Shown: piece after piece, positions 11,571-22,270 of the stretch
Layout of the letters: every line of letters starts with the position of its first letter
Numbering within the stretch: the stretch's first letter is position 1
Assembly (NCBI RefSeq): GCF_030253575.1
Contig: NC_080569.1
Location: 27,587,501-27,651,500 of the forward strand
Source of the DNA: Rhododendron vialii
Lineage: Eukaryota > Streptophyta > Magnoliopsida > Ericales > Ericaceae
Length of the DNA stretch: 64,000 nt
Direction: 5' to 3'
The notes under the pieces: model-generated
What the model was told of the DNA's origin: nothing
Seen by the model: the letters and a program-made list of their open reading frames with translations, nothing else
Databases searched by the model: none
Made by a program: the position numbers and the translations under genes

Positions 11571-13519
11571 TTTGCATGGAGGGCGTGACATCATTTGGCT
11601 AGCTTGCACACGTGAGTTTGGTGAGAGGTGTAAGCATTTGTGTTAATGTGTTATGTGGAGGGCGTGAGTTGGATGAGAGGTGTAAGCATTTGTGTTAATG
11701 TGTTATGTGGAGGACATGCAGAAAAGGAGAAGATATGCATATGTTGTACTCCCTCCGTCCCTTTTTTATAGTCCTGTATTTTATTTTGGGCTGTCCCTTA
11801 ATAAGTGTCCATTTTGCAAAGTTAGTGGGTAAAAGTTGGTACATTGTCTATTTTATCCCTAAAAGTATATTTCTTTTTGAAAAGTAAGTGAGTAAAAGTG
11901 TAATGATGATGGGTAAGTAGGGAAAGTGGAGGAAAAAATTGATGTGAAAGATATAATGATGATGTTTTTTTAATAAGTTGAAATTACGAAGCAGGACATT
12001 TAAAAAGGGACGGAGGGAGTATAAAGTCTTGACATGAAGAAAGGGGGGAGGTGCCCATGGGAGGGGGCCTTCTCTTAAGAACGTGTCTAATAAGGAAAAA
12101 AAAGAAAAAGAACAGCAGAACAGTTGGAGGGTGCAACCTGCATAATTGTATGTATGAACAGCTTTGTGGTTTGTTGTAAATAATGATGTGGGACGGGTCG
12201 TACACTTTAATTTCTACGTTGTGGTACTTGTAATTTCGGGTCGTTACACAAACGCTAAAGTGGTCCAAAAATTTCGAATGTTTGGCTTCCGAGAGATTTG
12301 ATCATGCGAGAATAACTAGCACTTGGGGTTCATTCTTGAAATTTTTTTGGATAACTCATTCTCAATAAATTGTTACTAATAGAGATTTGTTTGCAAAGAA
12401 TCTATCATATGTGTCACTGTCCCAGTATTTTGAATGGATGGTCCGGATTAAAATAAAACTTTTCCGGATAGGAGTTACTCTGGACCATTGATTACAAAGA
12501 CGGACGGTCCAGATCATGTGCAGCACATGCTGCACAACACGCTCCCCCGATCCTGAAAAAGGAACATGAAAGAGAAGTGCTACAATACCGGGTATAGTGA
12601 GTGTTTACGAAAATTTAATACCGGGTATAGTGAGTGTTTACGAAAATTTATTTTTGCTAATTTTGAGTTTCTAGTTTTTCAAAATCAATTTGGAGTGTCT
12701 ACCAAAAATTCTAGATATAGATTCTCGGATTTTACAGATTTTAAAAACCTAAAAATAAATGAAAGTCTGATAATTCCAAAGCTTGGTTTGGGTAACTTTT
12801 GGTGTTTTCGGATAAAATTTTACATTTTAAGTCTTATGAAAGTTGATTTTCAGCTTTTTGAAATAAACATAACTAGTTTTTACTATAACTTAACTATAAT
12901 TTCAAAGTTATGGTAAACATGTTATCTGCTTCTACAAAAATCTAAAATCTAGAATATGCAGCAGAATCTGAAGATAGAATCTAAAATCTGTATCTACAGC
13001 TATCGCAAACATGCCTATAATCTCCTTATTTGCATAATATTTTGCATAGAAGTTCATAACATTTTTAGAAAAATTCAAATCATCAAGATTATTGAAACTC
13101 ATTACATATGTATATCAGTATTACTCATTCAAGGTTGATATTATGAAAACTATAAATGTTCAAATGGTCGAAGAGAGATAGCTTACCTTGTTGGCTACAC
13201 TATCAACTAATTCATCATACGTCCCATTGAACTCCACAAATTTACAAGGCCTACCCAATATCCTTCGAACCTCTTGAAAAATTTCAATGCAGAAACCGGA
13301 GTAATCCCTCTCGTCTTGATTCTTAGAATTACTTATCTTCACAAAGTTTTCAAAAGAGGCCTTGCCTGGAACTCCAATTATTAATGTGTCATTATTCTGT
13401 TCTGTACAATCACCTTCAACAACAGAGACTTGAGAGAGAGTAAGAAGGAATGATATGAACAGTACTAGTATTGGGATGAACAAGAAGGTTGGTTTTGTGG
13501 TAGAGCGGAGGGAAGGCAT
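8456..13519 (-). CDS. Glutamate receptor-like channel lacking the amino-terminal domain (GLR copy 1)
   Basis: Predicted ligand-gated cation channel of the plant ionotropic glutamate receptor family. Four exons join in frame: 13187-13519, 10827-11133, 9008-9462 and 8456-8884, giving 507 residues. Donors are gtaagc, gtaagt and gtgagt. The acceptors before exons 3 and 4 are clean gcag; the one before exon 2 (gaag) has a weak pyrimidine tract. A signal peptide (about residues 1-35) is followed at once by S1 (LIIGVP... GFCIEIF, then VGDITI and NRSKKVEFTVPF), then M1, pore loop (WFTFSSLFLAH), M3 with SYTANLTSML, S2 (FLEIPYAKVFV) and M4 (SFWGLFFFSVG). Family members are usually about 900 residues, with a 350-400-residue amino-terminal domain that is absent here. 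Residues around the start of S2 carry an 84-bp in-frame duplication not seen in copy 5. Introns hold a solo LTR and several MITEs. The frame is open, but expression is unknown. Confidence 0.85.
9149..9316. repeat. Perfect 84-bp tandem duplication in GLR copy 1 exon 3
   Basis: 9149-9232 and 9233-9316 are identical as far as can be read. Each unit encodes 28 residues (VGCDNYTFMHNYVRDVLNYK and the next eight), so the frame is kept. Copies 2 and 5 have a single unit. The absence of differences suggests a recent event or an assembly artefact. Confidence 0.95.
9635..9874. mobile_element. MITE, aggccccgttccgg family (copy 2), in GLR copy 1 intron 2
   Basis: Same ends and inner aagtacttatttttta pairs as the element at 1969-2209. 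GLR copy 5 lacks it: its intron 2 reads straight from acggggctattta into gttaaaaacgg (near 45330). The insertion is therefore younger than the copy 1/copy 5 duplication. Confidence 0.75.
9918..10329. mobile_element. Stowaway-like MITE in GLR copy 1 intron 2
   Basis: It begins ctccctctgcccc, ends ggaaggag, and is flanked by TA on both sides. The orthologous element is present at 45373-45735 in copy 5, so it was in the ancestral unit before duplication. Confidence 0.7.
10440..10790. mobile_element. Foldback MITE beside GLR copy 1 exon 2
   Basis: This is a long imperfect palindrome. The arm atccttattttaactaaaat...gatgatccgaaccgctcaat...cgtgattttaa is answered by ttaaaatcacgtcctga...attgagcggcttggatgatcg...aggtccttatttt. 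Its centre is near 10620-10640 (gcagtttttattt / aaaaactgc). It is absent from copy 5 and has relatives at 54325-55335. Its right end lies about 40 bp from the exon 2 splice donor. Confidence 0.75.
11539..11568. repeat. (GA)15 microsatellite
   Basis: An uninterrupted GA run of 30 bp inside the solo LTR. Confidence 0.95.
11749..12019. mobile_element. Stowaway MITE nested in the solo LTR
   Basis: CTCCCTCCGTCCC at the left and its complement gggacggagggag at the right, 271 bp, flanked by TA at 11747-11748 and 12020-12021. These are the hallmarks of a Tc1/mariner-derived Stowaway. It inserted into the LTR, so it is younger than the LTR. Confidence 0.9.
12585..12650. repeat. 33-bp direct tandem duplication in GLR copy 1 intron 1
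   Basis: The unit aataccgggtatagtgagtg plus 13 more bases occurs twice head to tail (12585-12617 and 12618-12650). Copy 5 has one unit near 46610. Confidence 0.9.
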
Positions 13520-13596
13520 TTTGGGATTCCAAATAATTGCAAGTGTCGTACGTAACTTAACTTGTGAGTTGATTATTGGCCTTGAGCTTCTTTATT

Positions 13597-13598
<2 letters not shown>

Positions 13599-13627
<29 letters not shown>

Positions 13628-13724
13628 AATTGGGGTGGAAATTCCAAAGAGTGATCTTTACTTGTGAGTTGATTATTGGCCTTGTGCTTCTTGATTATTG
13701 GCCTTGTGCTTCTTCATTTATATT

Positions 13725-13759
<35 letters not shown>

Positions 13760-13848
13760 GGCCTTGTGCTTCTTCATTTATATTCTGGGGGGTGGAAATT
13801 CCAAAGAGTGATCTTTGTACTCAAATTCTTTGTATCTCTGGGGGGGGG
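13599..13848. repeat. Expanded G tracts just upstream of GLR copy 1
   Basis: Uninterrupted G runs lie at 13599-13627 (29), 13727-13758 (32) and 13840-13848 (9). They sit between duplicated copies of ccttgtgcttcttcatttat and gtggaaattccaaagagtga. They lie 80-330 bp upstream of the start codon on the non-template strand of a minus-strand gene, so the gene's own sense strand carries the C runs. Copy 5 has a short version (ggggg c ggggg near 47583). The tracts could form quadruplexes; their length may also be unreliable in the assembly. Confidence 0.9.
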
Positions 13849-13867
13849 AGGGAATTCCAAAGAGTGA

Positions 13868-15800
13868 TCTTTGTACTGAAATTCTTTGTATCTCTCCAAC
13901 GAAATGTATTGCTAGTCGTTTGATCACATCAAATTTTTTATGAAAAAAATCTAACACAATCTAAAGACCCAAAGTACATGAGAACAGAGATATATAACTT
14001 CGGTGGCACAGAGGATCGACAATGGAAAATTCTAGGTGGATTCTTAGGACTCAAGGAATTTGAAATTCTTGGTGTATGAAAGTTCAAATTCTAATTAATG
14101 CTCGAGAATAAAAGTCGATGACTCTTTCAGTACGCCCCGGACAAAAACAAAAATAGAAAAATCTCTGATGATGTGTCACATTTCACTTTACCCCCTTCTT
14201 TGAGAAAATCTTTCGCATTGCCCTCTTAATCCATCATTTAGCTTCTCTTAGCACTTTTAATTTGTTACTCTTTCGTCCAGATTTGCACGTGAAACTGCAA
14301 TATGACATGAATATATATATGTCTAATTCAACACTGAAATGCCCCCTTCTTCTTTTTTTTCCAAACGATAATAGATGACTCCAACGAAATATTACATCAA
14401 GATGAAAACTCGTTCTTAGACAAATGACCCCAAGATGGCGGGGATTTATTCCACATACTATATCCCAAACCAACTAAACTTTTTCTTGCGAAAACAAGAA
14501 ACAACCCAATTGGGAGAAACCCAGTCAAGAGAAAGGCTAACGGCAAGAAACTGGAGAGAAAAACCTCCACAAAAGAAAGAAGAATAAGCAAAAGATTGCA
14601 AACCAACAAGAAAATGAAAAAACCTCGCCATCATCATCCACCAACAAAGATCTCCAACTCTGGCGATCCAATTATGCACATCTGAACCGCACCACTAGAC
14701 GAGTCACCGGCGAACGGCGAATATGGACGAGGTACGACGGTAGAGGAACCGGGAAGGCCAAGGCGTCGGGAGGCGTGAGGAGAGGATGAGGGTGGAGAGT
14801 GATGAAAGGAGGGGAAAATAGATTCCGATCGGAGGCCGACGGAGTGAAAAACTCCAAAAGGAAGATCGCCCCCCTGCCGCCGCTCATGTTAGGGTGGAAG
14901 CCCTAGGGGAAGGGAAGGAAGAAACAAAGAGGTACGACGGCTCATGGAGTATTATAAATGCCCTTTTGATTCTTCTTAACAGTTGTATTTATTCAATAAA
15001 AAATCCGAAGTTGGGGAAGATCAGAGCTGGACAGGGACAAAGCCGCAAAGGTACACGGAGTTTATATTCTTTCGATTAATTACAAATTTGTACAGTAGTT
15101 AAATAAGACAGCAATTGTATTTTGGTGCCCACAAAAACATATTATTATTAATGTTTCGTCAAAGCTTTAACTACAAACGGTCCGGAACCACTAGTAGTTG
15201 TATTGACAGCTTTCAATTTGGAGTTTAATTTCCACACGCTTGAGTATCCGATTTCCCCACTCCTCCTCGACAAGATGAGATATCTTCCCTTCATCAACCA
15301 ATTCCAATTCCTGATTCCAGTCTGTCACATTGTGCTGGATTTTACCTGGCTCCCATTAATTCCCCAAAATGCTATGGGTACGTACCGAACCATTGCGTGC
15401 AGATTATGCACAGATGGCATGTGCGGGCGGCTATAGGATTCCACACAGATGATTCGAGCCATTCAATGAATTTAAAATACTTTTTCAAATGGTCTCGTAA
15501 GATGTCAGCTCAATTCAATTATCTATAAGCGCTTCATCGAACATTTCAATTTTTCAATCAGAAGTTAGGATTCGAAATTCTGAATAAAAATTGAAAGATT
15601 GGATCCACTACTTAAATGTATCCGAATAACCTGATTTTTTTACGGGACTAGTCGAACAAACATTTTAAATTTATGAAACGGTTTCGGAACATCCATGTGG
15701 AACCATTAATATAGGGTCCAACGCACCATATGTACATGATATGTATCTTTTATATGGGTCGGGTACCCATAGTCGTCGGTCTTAATTTCTCTGTCTTCCC
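13868..15800. repeat. Duplicated 5' flank of GLR unit 1
   Basis: This non-coding region matches 47620-47743, 49024-50500 and 51350-51700 in the same order; the gaps in unit 5 are transposon insertions. A GC-rich part at 14600-14900 has open frames on the minus strand (such as 14672-14887). The equivalent frame in unit 5 differs and frames are not conserved from the start, so no gene is called. Promoter elements of GLR copy 1 should lie near 13520-13900, but none is convincing. Confidence 0.6.
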
Positions 15801-15939
15801 TACGTATAACAGGACTTTGAAAGTAAGAATTAATTAAGAGATGAAAATCATGAGGACATTATTGGATTCTGAATTTTCCCTTGTAAGACTAAGAGTAGAC
15901 ACAGAATCCAGCTTTGATATCGTACGTGAACGACTAGGG

Positions 15940-16050
15940 ACCGACATATAGCTAGTCTGGGCACGGGAGACTACCATGGGCTGGCCTGTTACAGGTATTC
16001 TCGTGCATCCATCCAGCTAGAAACGGGTCACAAGTACGATTTTGAGCTCG
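15940..16050. repeat. Single relative of the 125-bp repeat
   Basis: The words gtctgggcacgggaga, ttacaggtat, catccatc and gggtcacaagta appear once here in the same order as in the tandem array at 23497-24664. This suggests the array was amplified from the ancestral GLR 5' flank. Confidence 0.5.
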
Positions 16051-16084
16051 GGTTTTAAAAAATTTAACCAAATACCGAACATGA

Positions 16085-16400
16085 TTGTTAGGATCGAAAC
16101 ATACACGCACACGATTCACGAGTATAAAACAGTAAAGAAATCGATACAGCAATATACGTGGTTCTCCAAAGTCGGATACGTCCACGGGGGCGAGAGAGCA
16201 TTCTTTTATTGATGATCACAGTACATAGGGTTTTACAATAGAGAATATTTATACCTCCTCTATTTCTATCCTTGTAACACCGTACCGTACCTGATTGAGG
16301 AATTTAGTCCAACTCTCTACTAAATTTTAGATATAGCTATTCCTCTTACGTGTTACTATCAAAATTAGACCATGGCAATATTTTACATGCTTGTAATAGT
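16085..16400. other. Possible LTR or SINE-like relic
   Basis: From about 16088 (gttaggatcg) the text contains a block around gcaatatacgtggttctcc and acgtccacgggg that resembles conserved parts of some plant copia LTRs or TRIMs. Clear ends and a target duplication were not found. No gene is seen in 16050-16640. Confidence 0.3.
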
Positions 16401-16639
16401 ATGGTTCATTCGAACGGTGTCCCGAGCCCTAGGGAACATTTAAAGAAACTAGTGACGTGAGGTTATAAGGTTGGAGATGTAGCCAGGCATCACTGAGTAT
16501 TGATATCATACCACTGTTCAATGGAGTTGCTCTCCAACCGACTGGCAACTATTATTGCTTGAATGTGCAAAAGTGAAAGAGAAATGAAAAATTCATCTCC
16601 TAGACCAAAGGAATGAGCATATAAACTGAAATGGCATGT

Positions 16640-17095
16640 TACTAGAAATTTAAAGAAAATATTTGAATGTTACTTTACTGATGAACTATTATATAATGTG
16701 AAGTATTTTCATGGTCAAACTTGTAATTTTAGTATACGTATCTCACCCAAGCATTGACTTATGCAAAACCTTTTACATTTTTCCAAGAAAATGGCATGTC
16801 TAGCCATCGACTTATCAATGCTCTTTAGTGTTATGTGGACAACAATAAGTTGCCTAATGGTTTGTAATTATTATACTTTTACATTTAAAAGCTCTGGAGT
16901 TAATTATGTTATTTGTTTTACGTTTCCACATACTTTTATTTATATGGTTAAAAATGACAATGATGTTAAAAATTCCTAAACTAGAGTATAAGCAGGCCTT
17001 CGGCAGCTTAACACCTGCTTGGCCGATCACGACTTTTATGGTCGGTTTTGGGTCATGACAAGAGGCATGCACGAAAAGAGACAGAGATATTAAAG
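16640..17095. repeat. Duplicated 3' flank of GLR unit 2
   Basis: Matches 7607-8035 and 40188-40430 (landmarks ttatataatgtgaa, cttatgcaaaa, ttttccaagaaaat, gcatgtctagccatc, tgacaagaggcatgc). The right part of the flank seen in units 1 and 5 is missing after 17095. Confidence 0.7.
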
Positions 17096-17573
17096 AAAAG
17101 AGCTTATTGTGAAGAAGAAATAAATGATGAGCTAAATTAGTTTTATCCACACTTAGAGAGAGTGTTATCTACGAGTTGAAATTCATTATAAAGGGGGTAG
17201 TACATTCGTATTTATACTCTTGTGTGAGTTTATTTTTTTGTGAGTGATTTTGAAGAGGAAAAAATACTTGAGGGTTAAGTGTTACTAGCACCGGCATTAA
17301 AACTAGTTGAGTTCGGGATGACTACCACCCTAGTCAAAATTAGTCTGAGCGATTGAAAATAAATTGCTCGTTGTAAAGGTTGTTTAGCACCCGCGAAGCT
17401 AAAATAATTGTAACTATTGGAGATAGTGCACCAAATCTTGAGTTGGACAATTGGGGAGTGGACTAAATCGTGAAATTGCGGACCGAACCACTATAAATCC
17501 TTGTGTTCAATTTCTTTCTACCCTAATCTTTTACTTTCAATTTGCATATCAATATTGCATGAGCAAAATGGTA
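17096..17573. other. No gene seen
   Basis: AT-rich sequence that replaces part of the unit flank; probably an insertion or diverged DNA. No open frame with family similarity and no clear transposon ends. Confidence 0.4.
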
Positions 17574-17812
17574 CTCCCTCCGTATTTTTTGAAATGTTCA
17601 TTACGGTTCTACCTACCATTTTCAAGTGTCTGTACATCTTAATGTATATTGCTAAAAATATGCAATATGGATCTTGTTTGATAGATATCAATTATTTCTG
17701 CAAGACAATGAATTTAAAAATATAAAACATAATATACATCGTGAAATATAAACCATTGACAATAGCACGAAGAATCGTAATGGACTCTTGAAAAAGGGAT
17801 AGAGCTAGGGAG
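17574..17812. mobile_element. Stowaway MITE
   Basis: It begins ctccctccg, ends gctagggag, and is flanked by TA at 17572-17573 and 17813-17814. 239 bp; non-coding. Confidence 0.8.
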
Positions 17813-18050
17813 TATATCATTGAAATCAAAATTGTGATTGAATAGCTTGTATAATTAATAGTTGATTAGTTCCATATATTAAAGTCCTAAGAAATCTGTC
17901 AATTAGTTGCTTGCAGATGCTATAATTCTGTTTTTGAGCTTACTCCAATTATTCAGTTACTGTGCTACTTACTACTTCGAACCTGGACCAACAATGGCTT
18001 TGTTGTTCATCACAAGTTACAATGTCCACCGCACACCATCCAAATTATAT

Positions 18051-19481
18051 TTAGCACATTTCAGTTTCAGGCACTACCCGATCGGAGGGAGGAGATCTCC
18101 ATGGACTTCCAATCTCTACATTCATCAAGTATCATGCAACTCTAACCATCTTGATCGAAACGCTCTCATTATTTACATTCACGTCGACCACTTGAGATGA
18201 CTGATGACGGCAGTAGTCCCTAAGTAAGCTCCCAAGGAATAGAAGAAAACAAACAAAGGAAGTGGCAGCTGAGAAGAGGAATAGGCCCCAAAAGCTTCGG
18301 AGGCTCAAGCTATCAATGTTTTCGGTCGTAGTTTCGGATTCTAAACACTCTTGGTTGGGAGTTAAACCATTGCTCCTCTAGCCTTTTAAGAGTTCCGTCC
18401 TCTGAGAGTTGGAGAATGGCTTTCGAGACATCAGCAGTTAATGGAGAACCTTTTTGGAATTCTGCACAGGAACATGAATGACGATAAATATCGTATTAGC
18501 ACATGTTTGAGGCGAAGGAAAAAAAAAAAGATACTCATATAATTGTATTAGAAGTTTGAGTGGCTGCATTATGCATGCAGGTGTTGGCTCGTTGTGATGT
18601 TTTTGCTCTTGTCCTTTTTATTTCTCGTATCATTTACATTTAATTAATAGAAAAAATCACCATAGAAAAGAGGTGAATTTTCCTAAGACCAAGTTCTTAG
18701 AGTCATCAAGTTCTTCGGAATGAGGAGGTTGCCTATATAGATGGCCAATGCTGTGAAGCCGTGAGGGTGAAACTCCCCTAAGTATATGGTTGCGAGTTCG
18801 AATCCCACTTGCTAGTAGTAGTCCTTGTGAATCAGATGTTGTGTGTTGGGCACCATTTGTCCAGCTAGCACCTTGGTGTGGTTGTGGTGGCAAACTAACC
18901 TTCCATAGGGTATGGGTTACTCTAGTTAGCTTAGCTCTTTCAATGGATGGTACTGACGAACTGACTGAATATGCTTTGGTGGTTGGAAGCTCTTCTTCCC
19001 TTGTAGGGCTGCAACTCTAATCTCTCCTCCCAACCTTTCTACTTAGCCCAAAAAAGAAAAAAAAGAAAAAGGAAAAAGAGGTGTAAAGAAGACAAGTGTT
19101 CAGTACTCACAAAGCCAAATCCTCCAAATCTATATGTGGTTCCAATGATGGTAAATTTCCTGCAATATCTATTGACAAAAACTTTTGCACAAGGGATCTC
19201 GAGAAAGGCTACCGAGATATTGCCCGTCTCGAACGCCCTGAGATACTGATCTCCGTCACTGATGAGACTTACATTCTTGTAGTTAAGCACTTCTTCAACG
19301 TATCTCCACATGAATGCATTTTCGTCACACCCGACTTTTGCATGGGACAGTAGTTTCGATCGGAGTCGCGAGATCGTGAGCATTGACGCGAGGTTGGCGG
19401 TGTAACTTTGCGTTAACACCAACGCCAGAAAAAGCCACACCACTACCACAATCCGAGCATAGTTGCTCGTAATCTTCTCCC
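18051..19481 (-). pseudogene. GLR copy 2, decayed, exons 3 and 4 only
   Basis: Exon 3 (19111-19481) is intact: acceptor gcag, the same 371-bp length as copy 5, SYTANLASML in M3 and gtgagt donor. Exon 4 (18051-18461) is broken. Its first bases have lost two nucleotides (gcag|aattcc against gcag|gtattcc). An extra base near 18364 shifts the frame after the S2 tryptophan. A TGA at 18132-18134 replaces an Arg codon in the tail. Exons 1 and 2 were not found upstream. Intron 3 is enlarged by a SINE-like insertion. Residues that are still readable match copies 1 and 5 closely. Confidence 0.9.
18724..19040 (+). mobile_element. tRNA-derived SINE in GLR copy 2 intron 3
   Basis: Near the start there is an A-box-like tggccaatgctg, followed about 45 bp later by a B-box-like gagttcgaatccc. 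The intron flanks of copies 1 and 5 lie directly next to each other, so this ~300-bp piece is an insertion. The exact ends and target duplication could not be fixed by eye. Confidence 0.6.
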
Positions 19482-19484
19482 CTG

Positions 19485-21545
19485 CACAATTAAAATAGAA
19501 CTTCATCTTTTTATAACTCAATTGTTCGACTAGCTTATGCATCTTGACTATTTCTGAGGCATAATACTATCGTCCACTAGCGGCAAGACATTTACCCTTT
19601 TTCACTCATAATTTCAATTTTTAAGGATGCCCCTAATTATTACTCTAAACGATGAGACGTTTTATGGCCTTTCATATAAAATAAGCCCCCCAAGCATCAA
19701 AACCGTTTGGCACACAAGCATTTTTCATCCAAATTTAACGGGAAGGGTAACATTGAAATTGGGTAGAATTTGTAAGGGTAAAATTGAAACAAAAATTTAA
19801 CAAGGACGAAATTGAAACCGAGCCAATTTTGTAAGGACCAAATAAGTAGATAAACCAAAACAAAACGATTCACGACAGAGGTTTCTTCCTCGAAAAAGAT
19901 AAAATTGAGCATACCATTAATTCAAGAACTATCTCACAAACACCCAGTTTGGATTCATACAGAAAAAAGAAAGAATCATTTGAAAATACTAAGAGCAGTA
20001 CTAGTAACGCAGACATCCGAATTTAGGTTTAGACCATTTCAAAAAAGAAAAGGAGCCGTAGGTATTTTCGGTCGCCTTATGCATGACAGTCCCATGAATA
20101 CATGGTTTGGAACCCACTTGCATGGTAAGACATCTCAATAATTTCTGTTTAGAAGCTTGGTGTGCAAAAATTTGATTGGGTTCCCAATTTTCGTCTAGTG
20201 CATCTTGTCAACAAGTTGAAGCATAAAGAGAAAAGATTATTGCATGAAAAGTTTCTTTGATAAATTTTTGGAGAAGTAAGAAGTTGAAATATTTCATATT
20301 TTGTCGATGTTGTCATGTTCGTTGTCAACTTGAAACCTATTGGAATGTGGGACAAGAATATTTTGAAGGTCAAGCAGAGTGGAGCACATTCTTGAAGTTC
20401 ATGTTCGAAAAAATTAATTTTAAGTACAAAATTGATGCGGACAAGTGCCAACGTGTGAAGTTATTTCGAGCAACGAGAACTCGAGGTCGAGTTCTTTTGA
20501 AGAAAATGAGACTGATGTAGGACAAGATCATAAGATATTTTTAAATTTTGGAAACTTTTATTTAGGAACAATATTATTAGAAAATAATATTTGTGCTGCC
20601 TGTTTTGCACGTTTCTTATTTTTCTATTTCTTAGTTTTGGTGGGATTTATTATTTCCCTAGAGATTTTATTTTCTTTTTTATTATGGTCTTGGTTCCAAG
20701 TAATTGTTTTGCTTGGTCTTCACTCTAAATAGTTACCTTATTGTTATGACTCCTACTGGTATATAAATTGGGGTGGAAGTTATACAATTATTCAACTTTT
20801 CATCAATAAAATTATGAGTTTATCTCTTTCTTCTTGTGGACTCAAGAACTCGTTCGTGGACTCGAACATTTATCTCCTTTAGATTAGTATGCAACTAATC
20901 TCTCGTGAATTCCGCTGCGTCATTACATGTCAGGGCTCGTGTTATCATGTTGGTCTGCCTTTTATGATCGCTGTGTATTCTTTTTGCATCTTTTTGAGCT
21001 TCGTAACTCCTTGCCATCTCTCTTTCTTTGCGGTTTTGGGTTGTCACATATATAATTGTCTTTGGTATATAAGTGCATGTCAACCTAGTTTTATACTCAT
21101 GGGGATTTAATGCCCTTTTTTCCCATTATCCTCTTAATACGTGTTTGTACTTTGCCTTCATTTGTTAACAAAATCTTTCTTTGCTTAGCCCCCAAAAAAA
21201 AAGAACCGAAGGAGTCCGATCAAAACTAGGAAAACAACTCTGTATATAACAAAGCGCAAAATTTTGTCAATCAAAACAATAACCCTAGAGTACATCCTCA
21301 TCTTATTTAAAACAACAGCTAACAACTGATAAAAAAGGTTAAAATGCATAACTAAGATGGGAATCAATTCTGGTTTTTTTACAGAAAGGGGAATCAATTA
21401 ATTACTAGAGGCCAATCTGTCCATCATCGATTTCAGATTATTCACTAAATAGTAAATACTCACATATTTTTTGTAGTAATTAAAAATGCTCCAACAATGT
21501 TTACTATCATGGCTTTGTAGTTTTTTGAGATAACAATTATTGTTG
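19485..21545. other. Spacer with LTR-retroelement relic (20160-20880)
   Basis: 20160-20520 has a short open frame whose tail (SSNENSRSSSFEENETDVGQ) looks like the 3' end of a plant retroelement polyprotein, but no catalytic domain is visible. 20720-20880 has a TATA-like tatataaattg and an aataaa signal, like the R region of an LTR. Clear LTR pairs are missing. The remaining sequence shows no gene. Confidence 0.35.
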
Positions 21546-21549
21546 ATCA

Positions 21550-21999
21550 TTATATACCTATCACAGTTTCGGCCGGACGGAAGCGCATTTCAGTTTCAGG
21601 CACAACACGAGCGCGGGAAGACGGAGATCTCCGCGGATGCATAATCTCTGCATCCCTAAAGTAGCGTCCAACATTTCTAATTATCTGCATCGAATTTCTG
21701 GTCGGAATGCTCTGATCATTATTTTCATTCTCGTCATGAGATGACTGATGATCACGGAGGTAGTTCATCAGTAACTGGCCAAGGAATAGGAGAAGACAAA
21801 CAGAGGAAGTGCCAATGGAGAAGAGGAATAGGCCCAACAAGCTTTAGAGGATCAGGGTTTCAGCGTCCTCCTTAGATTCTGAACAGTCGTAGGGGGTTAA
21901 CCAATAGTTTTCCAAGTCTCGCAGAGTTCCGTCCTTTGAGAGTCGGAGAATGGCTTTCGAGACATTAGCAGCTAATCGAGAATAATGTTTATGGAATAT
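21550..21999 (-). pseudogene. GLR copy 3, exon 4 remnant
   Basis: After acceptor gcag (22000-22003) the exon reads through the end of S2 (AANVSKAILRLSKDGTLRDL) and M4 (LLGLFLFSIGTSSVC) to a stop at 21550. A TAA at 21844-21846, just before M4, interrupts the frame. The tail is longer than in the other copies. Exons 1-3 are absent; the sequence upstream consists of other repeats and a remnant of the unit 5' flank. Confidence 0.85.
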
Positions 22000-22124
22000 C
22001 TGCATAGAAACATGAATGAAGATTAATTCTCGTAACCTTGGTTAGTTTAAAAGTTTATAAATAAAATAAATGAACTGTATATTATTAGTCGGTGTAAGAC
22101 TAAACGAGAAACCAAAAAAAAAAA

Positions 22125-22270
22125 AGGGTAAAGTACAGATTACCTCCCTGTGGTTTGGCCTTTTGACAAATGACCTCCCTGAAATTTATTAATGATCAAA
22201 TCGCCTCCCTGTAGTTTTGGAATAAAGTGCAACCATAACTCCGTTAATGTTAAAGCTGAACGGACTATAA
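22125..22270. mobile_element. Possible MULE-type terminal region
   Basis: The string gggtaaagtacagattacctccctgtggtttgg resembles a common terminus of plant Mutator-like and related elements. The matching inverted end was not found nearby, so it is a fragment or solo end. Confidence 0.3.

Larger units (their letters stand above)
11334..12248. mobile_element. Solo LTR in GLR copy 1 intron 1
   Basis: It starts TGTGAGACCC, ends GGGTCGTTACA, is 915 bp long, and is flanked by an exact 5-bp duplication, caaac (11329-11333 and 12249-12253). Copy 5 has the empty site (cagac followed directly by tctaaagtgg near 46343). The TG...CA ends and the terminal motifs are typical of gypsy-type LTRs. No internal region remains, so it arose by LTR-LTR recombination. 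Confidence 0.85.

Noticed and set aside
13576..13923. Gly-rich frames of up to 115 codons
   Set aside because: Produced by G homopolymers.
14672..14887. Minus-strand frame starting MSGGRGAIF, with a counterpart at 49715-49924
   Set aside because: Reading frames differ between the two duplicated copies from the first codons, so it is not under protein constraint.
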